Origin: Frankia sp. AiPa1
GTDB lineage: Bacteria; Actinomycetota; Actinomycetes; Frankiales; Frankiaceae
NCBI RefSeq assembly: GCF_023243075.1
Contig: NZ_JALKFZ020000124.1
Coordinates: 1 to 53,108 of the forward strand
Direction: 5' to 3'
Length of the DNA stretch: 53,108 nucleotides
A model generated the notes under the pieces. It ran no database searches. It was given only the letters and a program-made list of their open reading frames with translations, and was not told where the DNA came from. Within the stretch, counting starts at the first letter, position 1. The number at the start of each line of letters is the position of its first letter. This document shows, piece by piece, positions 8,381 through 17,541 of this stretch. The position numbers and the translations under genes were made by a program.

Positions 8381-10165
8381 GTGCCAGACGTCGCCGCCCG
8401 CTCCGGTCCCGATGACGAGGCATGTCCCGGCGGTGAGGCGCTGCCCGACCTCTCCGACGATCCCGGGCCCCGGGACGCCTGCGGCGTCTTCGGCGTCTGG
8501 GCGCCGGGAGAAGACGTAGCGAACCTCACATACTACGGATTGTATGCACTCCAGCACCGGGGTCAGGAGGCGGCTGGTATCGCGGTCGGAGACGGCCGCA
8601 CGGTGGTGGTGTTCAAGGAGCTGGGGCTCGTCGCGCAGGTCTTCGACGAGAGGACGCTGTCGAGCCTGTCCGGCGGCCATCTCGCGGTCGGGCACACCCG
8701 CTACTCGACGACGGGCTCGTCCACGTGGGAGAACGCCCAGCCGTCCTACCGGACCGCTCGGTTCGGCGGCCCGGTGGCGCTCGGCCACAACGGCAACCTG
8801 ACCAACATCGTCCAGCTGGCCCGCGAGTTCGGCGCCGAGCGGGACCGGCTGCGCGCGACCACCGACTCCGACCTGATCACCGCGATGCTCGCGGATCACC
8901 CGGGGCCCACGCTCGTCGACGCGGCGATGGCCGTGCTGCCGCGGCTGGCCGGCGCGTTCTCCCTGGTCTTCGCGGATGCCTCGACCCTGTATGCCGCCCG
9001 GGACGCGCACGGCATCCATCCCCTTGTGCTCGGTCGGCTCGACGACCATCCGGATGGGGCCTGGATCGTCGCCAGTGAGACCGCCGCCCTCGACATCGTC
9101 GGCGCGACGTTCGTGCGCGAGGTCGAACCCGGCGAAATGATCATCATTGATGCTTTGGGGGTGCGCTCGCGCACGTTCGCTCGGGCCGACCCGCACCTGT
9201 GCCTGTTCGAGTACGTCTACCTCGCCCGTCCGGACACGGCGATCTCCGGCCGGTCAGTGCATGCCGTGCGGGTCGACGTGGGCCGTCAGCTGGCCCGGGA
9301 GGCGCCGGTCGAGGCCGACCTGGTCATCCCGGTGCCGCAGTCGGGGGTGCCCGCAGCCGTCGGCTACGCCGAGCAGGCCGGCATCCCCTTCGGTGAGGGG
9401 CTGGTGAAGAACTCCTACGTGGGACGCACGTTCATCCAGCCGTCCCAGACGATCCGGCAGCGGGGCATCCGGCTGAAGCTGAACCCGCTGCGTGAGGTGA
9501 TCGAGGGCCGTCGCCTCGTCGTCGTCGACGACTCGATCGTGCGGGGCAACACCCAGCGGGCACTGGTCCGGATGCTGCGTGAGGCCGGCGCCGCCGAGGT
9601 GCACATCCGCATCTCCTCGCCGCCGGTGCGCTGGCCCTGCTTCTACGGCATCGACTTCGCCACCCGGGCCGAGCTGATCGCCAGCGGTGCCGGGGTGGAC
9701 GAGATCCGTGCCTCGCTCGGCGCCGACTCGCTCGCCTACGTCTCGCTGGACGGGCTGGTGGCCGCATCCCATCAGCCGGCGCGGTCCCTGTGCCGGGCTT
9801 GCTTCGACGGCATCTACCCGGTGCCGCTCGCCGAGTCGGACAAACTCGGCAAGCACCGCTTGGAGCCCGGTGGCGCCGCGCAGACCACCGCGGATCTGAT
9901 CGCCGAGGCGATGCGCCGGGAGGTCACCCTCGGCATGAATGGCGCCGACCCGTCCCCCGACGGTCACGAGGCGGACCTCACCCCGGACGACCGCCGCCCC
10001 GCCGCCCCGCTGGCCGCCGGGCCGCGCCCTGATGCACCACGGGCTGGCGGCCACGGCCGTGTGGACGATCCGGCCTCCCCCGGCTCGGAAGAGGGCGATC
10101 CGGTCGAGGGGGCCGCCCGGGACCGGGACCGCCAGACACATCTGGCCGAAGCGAGGCACGCGTGA
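8381..10165 (+). CDS. purF: Amidophosphoribosyltransferase (PurF)
   Basis: Catalyses the first committed step of purine synthesis, transferring glutamine amide nitrogen to PRPP to give 5-phosphoribosylamine. GTG 8381 is chosen because AGGAG lies five bases upstream. This gives 594 residues with a 33-residue propeptide before Cys34 (CGVFG), the N-terminal nucleophile exposed by cleavage. The class II glutaminase domain (QHRGQEAAGIA; GHNGNLTN) fills about residues 34-270. The phosphoribosyltransferase domain has the PRPP loop VVVDDSIVRGNT near residue 380. The last 80 residues or so are an Asp/Pro/Ala-rich tail not needed for catalysis. The stop codon overlaps the purM start (GTGA), indicating an operon with translational coupling. 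Confidence 0.95.
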   Translation: MPDVAARSGPDDEACPGGEALPDLSDDPGPRDACGVFGVWAPGEDVANLTYYGLYALQHRGQEAAGIAVGDGRTVVVFKELGLVAQVFDERTLSSLSGGHLAVGHTRYSTTGSSTWENAQPSYRTARFGGPVALGHNGNLTNIVQLAREFGAERDRLRATTDSDLITAMLADHPGPTLVDAAMAVLPRLAGAFSLVFADASTLYAARDAHGIHPLVLGRLDDHPDGAWIVASETAALDIVGATFVREVEPGEMIIIDALGVRSRTFARADPHLCLFEYVYLARPDTAISGRSVHAVRVDVGRQLAREAPVEADLVIPVPQSGVPAAVGYAEQAGIPFGEGLVKNSYVGRTFIQPSQTIRQRGIRLKLNPLREVIEGRRLVVVDDSIVRGNTQRALVRMLREAGAAEVHIRISSPPVRWPCFYGIDFATRAELIASGAGVDEIRASLGADSLAYVSLDGLVAASHQPARSLCRACFDGIYPVPLAESDKLGKHRLEPGGAAQTTADLIAEAMRREVTLGMNGADPSPDGHEADLTPDDRRPAAPLAAGPRPDAPRAGGHGRVDDPASPGSEEGDPVEGAARDRDRQTHLAEARHA

Positions 10166-11301
10166 GCACGGGGGAGCAGGTGTCCTACCGGGCGGCCGGA
10201 GTCGACGTTGCCGCGGGCGACCGGGCGGTGGAGCTGATGCGCGGGTCGGTCGCCCGGGCCACCCGACCCGAGGTGGTCGGCGGGCTTGGCGGATTCGCCG
10301 GGCTGTTCGCGCTCGACACGAGCCGCTACCGGCGTCCACTGCTCGCCTCGTCCACCGACGGGGTCGGCACCAAGATCGCGATTGCGCGTGCGCTCGACGT
10401 GCACGACACGGTCGGCATCGACCTGGTCGCGATGGTCGTGGACGACCTCGTCGTCTGCGGCGCCGAGCCACTGTTCCTGCTGGACTACATCGCCTGCGGC
10501 CGCCTGGTGCCCGAGCGGATCGCCCGGATCGTCGCCGGGATCGCGACGGGCTGCGAGCAGGCCGGGGCGGCGCTGGTCGGTGGCGAGACGGCCGAGCATC
10601 CGGGCGTCATGGGTGACGACGACTACGACCTGGCCGCGACGGGGGTCGGGGTCGTGGAGGCCGACGCCGTGCTGGGGCCGGAGCGAGTCCAGCCCGGGGA
10701 CGTGGTCGTCGCGATGGCCTCATCCGGCATTCACTCCAACGGCTTCTCGCTCGTGCGGCACATCGTGTGCGGTCCCGCTGATTCTGTCCAGCCCGGAGGG
10801 GTCTCCGCTGCCGCACGCGCCGAGCTGAGGTCCTATGTCCCGACTCTGGGGGTCACACTCGGCGAGGCGCTGCTGACCCCGACCCGCGTCTACGCGCGGG
10901 ACTGCCTGGCCCTGGCCGCAACCGTCGAGGTGCACGCCTTTGCCCACATCACCGGCGGTGGGCTGGCTGCCAACACCGCCCGGGTCATCCCCCCCGGCCT
11001 GCTCGCCAGCCTCGACCGGGCGACCTGGTCACCGCCGCCGTTGTTCGGTCTGCTCGCGCAGCGCGGCGAGGTCGCCCGGTCGGATATGGAACAGACGTTC
11101 AACCAGGGCGTAGGCATGGTGGCTGTGCTGCCCGCGTCCACCGTGGACGACGCGCTCGCGCTGCTCGCCGAGCGGGACGTGCCCGCCTGGATCATCGGCC
11201 GCGTCGACGAACTGCCGGCGAACCTTCCGGACGAGGACCTTCCGGACGACGCGGGCGGCGGCCTCGGTGCCCGGCTGATCAGCGACCACCCCGTCACCTG
11301 A
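10162..11301 (+). CDS. purM: Phosphoribosylformylglycinamidine cyclo-ligase (AIR synthetase)
   Basis: A 379-residue PurM, which closes the imidazole ring of formylglycinamidine ribonucleotide to aminoimidazole ribonucleotide using ATP. Conserved landmarks are the start segment YRAAGVDVAAGD, the nucleotide-binding STDGVGTK at about residues 64-71, the metal/phosphate region GIDLVAMVVDDLVVCGAEP, and GGETAEHPG. Near the C-terminus FNQGVGMV is also typical. The GTG start at 10162 lies within the purF stop (GTGA), so the two purine enzymes are coupled. The acidic tail (LPDEDLPDDAGGG) is slightly extended. Downstream is a 500-base non-coding gap. Confidence 0.95.
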   Translation: MSTGEQVSYRAAGVDVAAGDRAVELMRGSVARATRPEVVGGLGGFAGLFALDTSRYRRPLLASSTDGVGTKIAIARALDVHDTVGIDLVAMVVDDLVVCGAEPLFLLDYIACGRLVPERIARIVAGIATGCEQAGAALVGGETAEHPGVMGDDDYDLAATGVGVVEADAVLGPERVQPGDVVVAMASSGIHSNGFSLVRHIVCGPADSVQPGGVSAAARAELRSYVPTLGVTLGEALLTPTRVYARDCLALAATVEVHAFAHITGGGLAANTARVIPPGLLASLDRATWSPPPLFGLLAQRGEVARSDMEQTFNQGVGMVAVLPASTVDDALALLAERDVPAWIIGRVDELPANLPDEDLPDDAGGGLGARLISDHPVT

Positions 11302-11815
11302 GCGGACGCGGCCGGCGCTGCATTCCGGGCCGCGCCGTGCCCGCCTGTTGTGAGTGCTTCAGGTGATTTGAGCCGTGCGGGTAGTGATGAGGTGCTGGCA
11401 CGATCGGGCCAGGAGGGCCGACGCCGAAAGCGCGGTCGCCCCCGGCGCGGGAAGGTGCCGCCCGCACGGAGCTCGCTCAGGCGCTGCCCGTGCTCGAACC
11501 GTGCGCCCACTCAAGGAGTGCCGCACCTGAGGAGTGCCGCACCTGGCAGGAGCCGGCCGGTGCCCGGACGGAATGCCGCACCTGGCGCGAGCACACCGAC
11601 ACCACGGACCTGGCGCAGGCCGTTGTTCCGGGCGCCACGGACCTGGACCACCGGCGGGGATGCCCGTGCGGCAGTCCGGCGCAGCGCCCTGACCCTTGCC
11701 AGGGGGCAGCACGGCATGTCAGCAGTCGCCCTGACCTAGGCCTGGGCGACCACCACCTGCCACGACGACACCGCAGTGAGCCATCCGCGGCGGGACGGTT
11801 ACCAACGTGACGCTG
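11302..11815. other. Intergenic region between convergent purM and DUF3073 gene
   Basis: No convincing gene. It contains three near-identical 15-base units GGAGTGCCGCACCTG at 11515-11529, 11531-11545 and 11570-11584 (the third reads GGAATGCC). No clear intrinsic terminator with a T-tract was found. Confidence 0.55.
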
Positions 11816-12022
11816 TCAACGCGAGGAGTGGCGATCGTCCTCGTCGTCTGCGTAGGCGTCATAGCCGTAATCGTCATCAGCATGCGCTTCGTCGCTGTTG
11901 CTCTCGCGCGTCGAGCCCGCGCCCAGATCCGCCTTCAATCGGTCGAGATCCATATTGGGCGAGTTGTACTTGAGCTCGCGGGCGACTTTCGTCTGCTTGG
12001 CCTTAGCTCGGCCGCGCCCCAT
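11816..12022 (-). CDS. DUF3073 family protein
   Basis: A 68-residue protein beginning MGRGRAKAKQTKVARELKY, the signature of the small actinobacterial DUF3073 family. The N-terminal third is basic (Arg/Lys), which would allow nucleic-acid contact. The C-terminal third is strongly acidic (Asp/Glu/Tyr: ADDDYGYDAYADDEDD) and probably disordered. Function is unknown. The position directly after purF-purM and before valine dehydrogenase is the same as in Streptomyces, which supports the call. It is transcribed toward purM. Confidence 0.9.
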   Translation of the reverse strand: MGRGRAKAKQTKVARELKYNSPNMDLDRLKADLGAGSTRESNSDEAHADDDYGYDAYADDEDDRHSSR

Positions 12023-12480
12023 GGCTCGACCCCCTCGAACATGACGACGGGGACCCGCCCCGGTGCTCTCACTGTCTCGTGCTTCCCGAGACTACAGGGA
12101 TCGGAGGCCTCTCGGCACGCCAACCCGACACTTGCCTGTCCTCGGACAAGATGTCCACGATCGGAAGCACTTCGTGAAGCTGCCTGTCCTGCGGCTCGCG
12201 AGGGGGATCGGGGCCGCTCGGCGGCCTGGCCCAGGTCTCCCGGAACCGCCCAGGATGTGGCAACCGTCACGTTCGCCGGGAGTGCGGGACGGTCCCGAAG
12301 CGCCGGACGCGGCCGGTCGCGGCCTGGAGTCCGTCCCAGGAGGCCGGCTGGGGGGCGGCCGAGCTCATCCCGCGTCCGGGACGCGAGTCCAGGCCATCCT
12401 GGCAGCCGGCCGGTCCGGGTCCGAGACGATCCCTGGGATCGCCGCGCCGGATGCCCGCGGGAGTCGGGCGCGAAGAGGCC
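12023..12480. other. Intergenic region, no gene seen
   Basis: A gap of 458 bases between the valine dehydrogenase stop and the DUF3073 start, both on the minus strand. It presumably carries the DUF3073 promoter. No protein-like frame, tRNA or clear terminator hairpin was recognised. Confidence 0.5.
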
Positions 12481-13584
12481 TCAGGGCACCAGAAAGCGGC
12501 GAAGCCGGCCGACCTGGGTCATCCGACGCTCGGCGATCCGTTCGGCCGCCTCGACCGGAGTGAGGCCCTCCTCGTCCGCAAGCCGGAACACGGCGGTGGT
12601 CGTGTCGAAGATGCGGGCGGCGCGGGCACGGGCCCGGTCGGGGGAGTACCCCTCGATCTCGTCGGCGACCTGGATGAGCCCGCCGGCGTTGACGACGAAG
12701 TCCGGCGCGTAGAGGACCCCGGCCTTGGTGAGGTCGGCGCCGGTCTCCCGGGTCGCGAGCTGGTTGTTGGCCCCGCCGCAGACAATCGCCGCCCGCAGCC
12801 GGGCCACCGTCGTGGCGTCCAGGGCGCCGCCGAGGGCGCACGGGGCGTAGACATCGAGGTCCAGGTCGAGCAGTGCGGCCGGGTCCTCGACGGTGCGCGC
12901 GGCGGGGAACTGGGCGCGCGTCCGGGCGAGCGCCGCCGGGTCGACGTCGGCGGCGACCACCGAGGCGCCGTCCGCCAGCAGGTGCCCCACCAGCCGTCGG
13001 CCGACCTTGCCCACCCCGCTGACGGCGACCAGCCGCCCGGTCAGGCTCGCCGTCCCCCACCGGTGCCGGGCGGCGGCCCGCATCCCCTCGAAGACGCCGA
13101 AGGCGGTCAGGACGCCGGAGTCCCCCGAGCCGCCGTGCTCGGGGGAGCGGCCGGTCACCCAGCGGGTCTCGCGGGCGATGACGTCCATGTCGTCCACGTA
13201 CGTGCCGACGTCACAGGCGGTCACATAGCGTCCGCCGAGCGAGGCGACATGGCGGCCGTAGGCGCGCAGCAGGGGTTCGGACTTGTCCCGTTCCGGGTCG
13301 CCGATGATGACCGCCTTGCCGCCGCCGAGGTCCAGGCCCGCGCACGCCGCCTTGTAGGCCATCGCCCGGGACAGGGCGAGCGCGTCGGCGAGCGCCTGTT
13401 CGTCGGCGGGCGCCCCCTCGACGTCGACGTAGGGGTGGAACCGGGTGCCGCCGAGGGCGGGCCCGAGGGCGGTGGAGTAGATCGCGATGATCGCGCGCAG
13501 GCCGCTGGCGGGATCCGAACACAGCAGCACCTGTTCGTGCTCCGAGATCCGGTCGAACAGCGACGGGTCGAGCAGCGACGGCAT
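12481..13584 (-). CDS. vdh: Valine (Leu/Phe/Val-type) dehydrogenase
   Basis: An NAD-dependent amino-acid dehydrogenase of the Glu/Leu/Phe/Val family that deaminates branched-chain amino acids to 2-oxo acids. ATG 13584 follows AGGAGGTG, a very strong ribosome-binding site, giving 367 residues, the usual length. The catalytic lysines are visible in [16 protein letters not shown] (about K78 and K90), and a Rossmann GxGxxG (SGVGKVG) occurs near residue 190. GGANNQLA and the C-terminal [14 protein letters not shown] match the family. Assignment to valine rather than leucine rests on conserved gene order with actinobacterial vdh. It may supply branched acyl-CoA precursors, which is an inference. 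Confidence 0.88.
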   Translation of the reverse strand: MPSLLDPSLFDRISEHEQVLLCSDPASGLRAIIAIYSTALGPALGGTRFHPYVDVEGAPADEQALADALALSRAMAYKAACAGLDLGGGKAVIIGDPERDKSEPLLRAYGRHVASLGGRYVTACDVGTYVDDMDVIARETRWVTGRSPEHGGSGDSGVLTAFGVFEGMRAAARHRWGTASLTGRLVAVSGVGKVGRRLVGHLLADGASVVAADVDPAALARTRAQFPAARTVEDPAALLDLDLDVYAPCALGGALDATTVARLRAAIVCGGANNQLATRETGADLTKAGVLYAPDFVVNAGGLIQVADEIEGYSPDRARARAARIFDTTTAVFRLADEEGLTPVEAAERIAERRMTQVGRLRRFLVP

Positions 13585-13834
13585 GACGCACCTCCTGACG
13601 GGTCGGCCTGACGGGTCGGCAGCCCGTACCATCGGCCGGCGCGGCGCGGTATGGCGGTCCTGCGGCCCATCGCGCACCCTACGGCGCCGGTAGGCCGGAC
13701 GGGGTGCCCGCGGACATGCCAGGATCGGGGCATGCCAGGTTCCAGGGCATCCGCGTGGGTGTCGTCCGCGGCGCCCCGGTGTCGGTCGAGTCCGCCCGTG
13801 GTGAGCGCCGCGGCGGCGGTTGCGGAGAGCTGAC
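13585..13834. promoter_or_regulatory. Divergent promoter region vdh / conserved protein
   Basis: 250 bases between divergent starts. Two perfect 9-base direct repeats CATGCCAGG (13715-13723 and 13731-13739) are offset by 16 bases, followed by a related CCAGGGCAT. This is compatible with a regulator bound twice on nearly the same helix face, but is unproven. Confidence 0.35.
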
Positions 13835-14665
13835 ATGCCCATCGTGTCGCCCGCGTCCTCGCTGCGTGTGTACGAGCCGCTGGCGGCCTTCCCGGTCGCT
13901 GAACGGGGCCGCTGGCAGCGTTATGCGGCTGCCGGCCCGCCGTCGCGTCGGGCTGGCAGCCGCCGCGAGCGGGTCGTGTCGCTGCTCGCAGCCGTCCAGC
14001 CGACGCTGGACGTCACCGACGAGTCGGCGTTCGTCCAGTGGATCGACGGGCTGATGTTCGTCTGCCCCTGGTCGACGCAGCTACGCGTGTGGCAGGCGGC
14101 CCTGGAGTTCCGCGCCATGATGCCCGACCGCGTCGCCGAGGCGTTCCTTCCCCGGCGGATCACCGACCCGGCCGAGGTGGAGCTGGACCGCTGGAAATCC
14201 CGCCGTCCGGCGTTGAAGACGCATGTCCAGACCAGCACCTGGATGGTGCCGCCGTCGTGGTTCCTGCTGTTCGACCCGGCCGAGCGGTCGCTGGTCACCG
14301 GGGACACCGCCGAACGGTCGATGATCTACCGGACCACGATGAGCCTGGCCCGGCGCAGGGCGGCGCGCGCGGTCGAGGCGCTGGAGACGCTGCGAGCGGC
14401 GTCCACCGAGGCGCCCACGGTGGAGGGCGTCGGCGATCTGGCCCGTTGGCTGGGGTCCTTCCATCCGCAGAGCAGGGTCGAACTGGACTACGACGGGCTA
14501 GTTGACCTGCTCGACGATGACATGCTTCGGCGCGACAGCTCCGTAGAGGACATCGTTGAGGCTGTCGGTGCGTTACGCCGAGGGCGAACAGATTTGGCGG
14601 TTGAGGCGTACGAGCGGGTGCTTGTCCGCTGGAGACCCCTGCAAGCACGGGAATCCGCAAGCTGA
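13835..14665 (+). CDS. Conserved actinobacterial protein of unknown function
   Basis: A 276-residue soluble protein from ATG 13835 (GGAGAG just upstream). No catalytic motif is recognised. Features are a Trp-rich central segment ([21 protein letters not shown]), then [20 protein letters not shown] near residue 140, and a helical Ala/Arg-rich C-terminal half ending [21 protein letters not shown]. It occupies the slot between valine dehydrogenase and bldC that holds a conserved hypothetical gene in Streptomyces, so it belongs to the conserved core rather than to a mobile region. The gene is followed after 152 bases by bldC on the same strand. Confidence 0.75.
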   Translation: MPIVSPASSLRVYEPLAAFPVAERGRWQRYAAAGPPSRRAGSRRERVVSLLAAVQPTLDVTDESAFVQWIDGLMFVCPWSTQLRVWQAALEFRAMMPDRVAEAFLPRRITDPAEVELDRWKSRRPALKTHVQTSTWMVPPSWFLLFDPAERSLVTGDTAERSMIYRTTMSLARRRAARAVEALETLRAASTEAPTVEGVGDLARWLGSFHPQSRVELDYDGLVDLLDDDMLRRDSSVEDIVEAVGALRRGRTDLAVEAYERVLVRWRPLQARESAS

Positions 14666-14817
14666 TCGACGCATTGAGTTAACACAGAGTCGCCGTCCGC
14701 TTCGGACGAGCTGTGACTAGTCAGCAGATGGTCCTGACGTGCCATGTCCGAAATGCCCCCGAAGGATGCACGATCTGTATGGGACGGAGCGACGCTCTGT
14801 GACGGGAGGCCAACACA
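14666..14817 (+). promoter_or_regulatory. bldC upstream region
   Basis: 152 bases before bldC, richer in A/T than the surroundings. A short hairpin (CGTCCG-CTT-CGGACG, 14694-14708) follows the upstream gene and could end its transcript. GGGAGG about nine bases before the bldC ATG is the ribosome-binding site. Confidence 0.5.
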
Positions 14818-15024
14818 ATGACGACACGTACGCCGGATGCTGAGCCGTTGCTGACCCCTGCCGAGGTAGCGACCATGTTTCGGGTTGACCCGAAGACCGT
14901 TACCCGGTGGGCGAAGGCCGGCAAGCTGACATCCATTCGGACCCTCGGTGGGCACCGCCGGTACCGGGAGGCCGAGGTGCGCGCTCTGCTGAAGGGCGTT
15001 CCGAGTCTGGGAGGCGATATCTAG
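14818..15024 (+). CDS. bldC: BldC, MerR-like developmental DNA-binding protein
   Basis: A 68-residue single-domain winged-helix protein, close to the well-characterised Streptomyces BldC over nearly its whole length. It has the helix-turn-helix LLTPAEVATMFRVDPKTVTRW followed by the wing motif TLGGHRRYREAEVRALL. It lacks the dimerisation helix and effector domain of classical MerR proteins; BldC is known to bind DNA as head-to-tail oligomers on direct repeats and to time entry into development. Only the last dozen residues (LKGVPSLGGDI) look divergent. Conserved context from purF to bldC supports orthology. Confidence 0.95.
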   Translation: MTTRTPDAEPLLTPAEVATMFRVDPKTVTRWAKAGKLTSIRTLGGHRRYREAEVRALLKGVPSLGGDI

Positions 15025-15238
15025 ATCACGCGAGCAACAGACGTGTGACGGGACGGCTGGAGACGCTGCCCGCGCCACGCATGTGCGGCCTGGCCGCTGT
15101 GCGCTGTGCGTCCGGGCGTGGATGATCGGCCACTGCGGTGGGACGTAGTCGGCCGGGATCCGGCTCTTCGCGCGCCGAACGTCACACGCGTGAGGACCAC
15201 CTGAGCACCGGGAGGGCGCAGGGTGGACCTTTTGGGGA

Positions 15239-15270
15239 ACCGGCGGACGGTCTGTTGACCGACCGCCGGT
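15239..15270 (+). terminator. Nested hairpin downstream of bldC
   Basis: ACCGGCGG pairs with CCGCCGGT, and an inner GGTC pairs with GACC around a TGTT loop. It lies 215 bases past the bldC stop with no T-tract, so it could be a factor-assisted terminator or part of a non-coding RNA. Confidence 0.4.
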
Positions 15271-15387
15271 CTCATCCCGCGTTCGCCGCATGGCCGGTTT
15301 CGGCCCGGGCGATCGCGGCCATCACCTGCCAGGCCGCACGGCAGGCACCATGCGCACGCCGGGCTCCACGCCGCTGAGCATCACGTC

Positions 15388-15417
15388 GGCCGGCGCTTGG
15401 CCGGCGCTTGGCCGGCG
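15388..15417 (+). repeat. 11-base tandem repeat
   Basis: GGCCGGCGCTT occurs twice perfectly (15388-15398, 15399-15409), followed by a partial third unit. It lies in non-coding DNA about 80 bases before stem-loop repeat copy 2. Confidence 0.7.
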
Positions 15418-15499
15418 TAGCTGAGCCTCCGCTTCGGATCCCGCCGCCGCGACCGCCCGGACCCCAGGATCGTCACCTTCCGCGCGGGGCGGCGGAGCA

Positions 15500-15571
15500 A
15501 GATCCGGCCAAACAGGTCGCCGTGGGGGGCAAATCGGACACGAACACCCCCACAACGACCTCTTTGGATCT
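15500..15571 (-). repeat. Dispersed stem-loop repeat, copy 2
   Basis: Read on the minus strand it matches copy 1 almost base for base: AGATCCAAAGAGGTCGTTGT, a GGGGG block, loop GTTCGTGTCCGATTTG, CCCCCC, CGACCT and GGATCT. The inner stem is stronger here (GTGGGGG with CCCCCAC). Similarity continues outside GGATCT as CGGAAGGTGACGATC, down to about 15466. Confidence 0.85.
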
Positions 15572-16077
15572 CCACCCCTCCACCACCCCCAGATCGCCGC
15601 CACGGATTGTGACTTCGGCGGGTGAAGGTGCTGGCCGAGGCGCCGGATGGCGATGGCCGCCACGCCACGGCTCGCCGCTGTACGCCTTCTGGCTCGCCGC
15701 CTGCTGGCCAGCTTCGATCTTCCCCGCGGCGTTCTGCGCTACTACGGCCTGATGCGCGCGCCCGACCGGCTTCCCGCCAGGCCTGCCAGCCGGCCCGGCG
15801 TCGCTGTGCGTACCCACCGGGCCGGCGCCGCTCGAGCCGGCATCGCGGCACACAATCGCGATCAGTGGTCGGCCCGTCCGCGCGGTGTTCCACGCCCGCT
15901 ACCGCTGGGCCGACCCTCGTCCCGCCTGTTCCGCCCATCGGACGGCACCGCAGGCAGGAGGGCCGATCCGGACACGGGTTTGTCGTCCACCCAGGCCATC
16001 CCCTATGCTGACAGTGTTTGTGACGATCGATCACCGGGTTGAGCCCAGGCCCACCCGGAGCCGTGATCGTCGCCTCG

Positions 16078-16150
16078 GCCCCCATCGTCTAGCGGCCCAG
16101 GACGTCGCCCTTTCAAGGCGGTAGCACGGGTTCGAATCCCGTTGGGGGCA
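16078..16150 (+). tRNA. tRNA-Glu (anticodon UUC)
   Basis: A complete 73-base cloverleaf: acceptor stem GCCCCCA (16078-16084) pairs with TGGGGGC (16143-16149), discriminator A16150, and D-loop TCTAGCGGCCCAGGA. The anticodon arm CGCC-CTTTCAA-GGCG gives anticodon TTC. The T-arm is CGGG-TTCGAAT-CCCG. CCA is not encoded. Less GC-rich DNA and gene fragments start right after it, consistent with use as an integration target. Confidence 0.95.
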
Positions 16151-16578
16151 CCCGAGAGTAGTAGATCGGCTACCAAAAGTAAATATTTAGCGTGGTTGAC
16201 GGAATCTAGGTAACGATACGAGGTCCACCAGCGTTTTTCGCTGCGCTCCGTGACTGTTCGTTCCTTCTGGGGCCCGGCACCCGCCAGCAGTGACATGCGC
16301 GGGTTCGAAGCCCACTTCGGCAGGAAACTGGACCTGACGGCCGACGCGGATCTTTCTACCAACAGTCACCGGAGGCGGGATCCGGTTCTCCCGTGATGCA
16401 GGCAGACCAGACCTGCTGTTCTCCGTCGACAGACGTTGCATCCGCCTCAGGCGTCACGGTCTGGGCGACTCATGGTGACGGCCGACTTCGCGTGCCTCGA
16501 TCGCTGCGGTCAGGCTCTGACGGTAGATCGCCGCAAAGCGGGTGATTCCCAGGTGGACCCCGGCCGGCCGCTTCTGGG
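16151..16578. other. Gene-free, lower-GC stretch after tRNA-Glu
   Basis: Base composition drops just after the tRNA (for example AAAAGTAAATATTTAGC at 16175). A second T-arm-like sequence GGGTTCGAAGCCC occurs at 16301-16313, resembling the tRNA T-loop (GGGTTCGAATCCC) but not part of a complete tRNA. It could be a decayed attachment site or tRNA remnant. Confidence 0.45.
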
Positions 16579-17209
16579 ATGAGGACGACGTCCATGATCG
16601 ACGAAACCCGCGCGGCCAGCGAGGATCCGGTCTTCGCCGACATGCCAGCGTTCCGGGTCGGAGCCGCCGCCGGCCTACGGCCACTGCCCACCTGGAAACG
16701 AGCGGCCGACTTCCTGTTCGTACAGGTCAGCTACTCGGTAGACGCTCTACTGCGCTGGCGCGACGCCCATCCGGTCGAACTGCCGGTCTACGCCGGCGTG
16801 ATGGTCCTCGCGAGCGCCGGGATGGCCCGCCGCCTCGCCGCAACGATTCCCGACATCGACATCCCCGACGACCTCGTCCAAGCAGTCGAACGGGACCAGG
16901 CGGCCGGGGTCGAAGCGGCCTGCGACCAGGTGCTACAGCTACGCGACAGCGGCGCCTTCGCCGGTGTGCACCTCGTACCCCTCTCGCCGCCGCCACGAAC
17001 CGGCTTGGTCTGGCCGAGCCCGTCGACCCCGCGCCGCGCCGCTTTCACTCCCGAGACATCCACGTACTCGGCGGCGAACGCCTCACCCGTGCACTGATCG
17101 ATGCAATCAGCGATCCGCCGCTGCGAACCCTCCTCACCCGGCTCGGACACCGACCCGACGGCGACTTCCCATCTACTACCAGGTGGAAGACATCCCGCTC
17201 GCCGCCTGA
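16579..17209 (+). pseudogene. Methylenetetrahydrofolate reductase-like fragment, frameshifted
   Basis: Residues from about 16620 read FRVGAAAGLRPLPTWKRAAD and continue FLFVQVSYSVDALLRW, PVYAGVMVLASAGMARRLA and FAGVHLVP, the pattern of the C-terminal half of methylenetetrahydrofolate reductase family proteins. The N-terminal flavin-binding half is missing. After VHLVP (about 16985) the sensible reading moves to another frame (RLGLAEPVDP, then HVLGGERLTRALIDA), and near 17170 it moves again to IYYQVEDIPLAA ending at TGA 17207. The second shift is explained by loss of one C in a C-run. The gene is therefore truncated and broken twice. A functional product is unlikely. Confidence 0.55.
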
Positions 17210-17252
17210 TCGCGCGCGCCGCCCTCACCCGTCTTATCCGGGCAAAGAGAAA

Positions 17253-17276
17253 CCCCGGCCTGGACCCAGACCGGGG
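17253..17276 (-). terminator. Intrinsic terminator
   Basis: On the minus strand CCCCGG and CCGGGG enclose a short loop, followed by a T-rich run TTTCTCTTTG. It lies 17 bases past the stop of the 82-residue protein gene and is the most typical rho-independent terminator in the window. Confidence 0.75.
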
Positions 17277-17292
17277 CGCTCGTGGTCGCCGG

Positions 17293-17541
17293 TCAGCCGG
17301 CCGTCGGCACCGCCGCGGTCTCCTCGACGACGGCGAACAGGCCACCCTCAACATCGCGCCAGTCGCTGACGGGGCGGACGCCGAGGGTCGCGAGCAGCTT
17401 GCCGGCGGGCTCGCCGAGGGCGGGGAGGTCGGCGGCGTCGAGGCGGCCGACGATGGTGCCTTCCGTGTCAGCCTCACCACGGATGATCCGAACGTCGAGG
17501 GTGTCAGCGTCGACGTACGCGTAGGTGTTCGTGTCGGTCAA
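17293..17541 (-). CDS. Small acidic protein of unknown function
   Basis: An 82-residue protein from ATG 17541 with GGAGGC upstream on the minus strand (AAGGAGGCTCCCTTG context). It starts MTDTNTYAYVDADTLDVRI and ends in an alanine/valine stretch (LFAVVEETAAVPTAG), and is rich in Asp, Glu, Ala and Val with no Cys. No family is recognised. The clear ribosome-binding site and the adjacent intrinsic terminator argue that it is a real expressed gene, although it sits amid gene fragments. Confidence 0.6.
   Translation of the reverse strand: MTDTNTYAYVDADTLDVRIIRGEADTEGTIVGRLDAADLPALGEPAGKLLATLGVRPVSDWRDVEGGLFAVVEETAAVPTAG

Larger units (their letters stand above)
15025..16077. other. Long gene-poor region between bldC and tRNA-Glu
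   Basis: About 1050 bases without a convincing gene. It holds a nested hairpin (15239-15270), a triple 11-base tandem repeat GGCCGGCGCTT (15388-15417) and copy 2 of the stem-loop repeat (15500-15571). Reading frames in 15600-16010 give only Arg/Pro/Ala-rich translations of GC-rich DNA. Confidence 0.6.
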
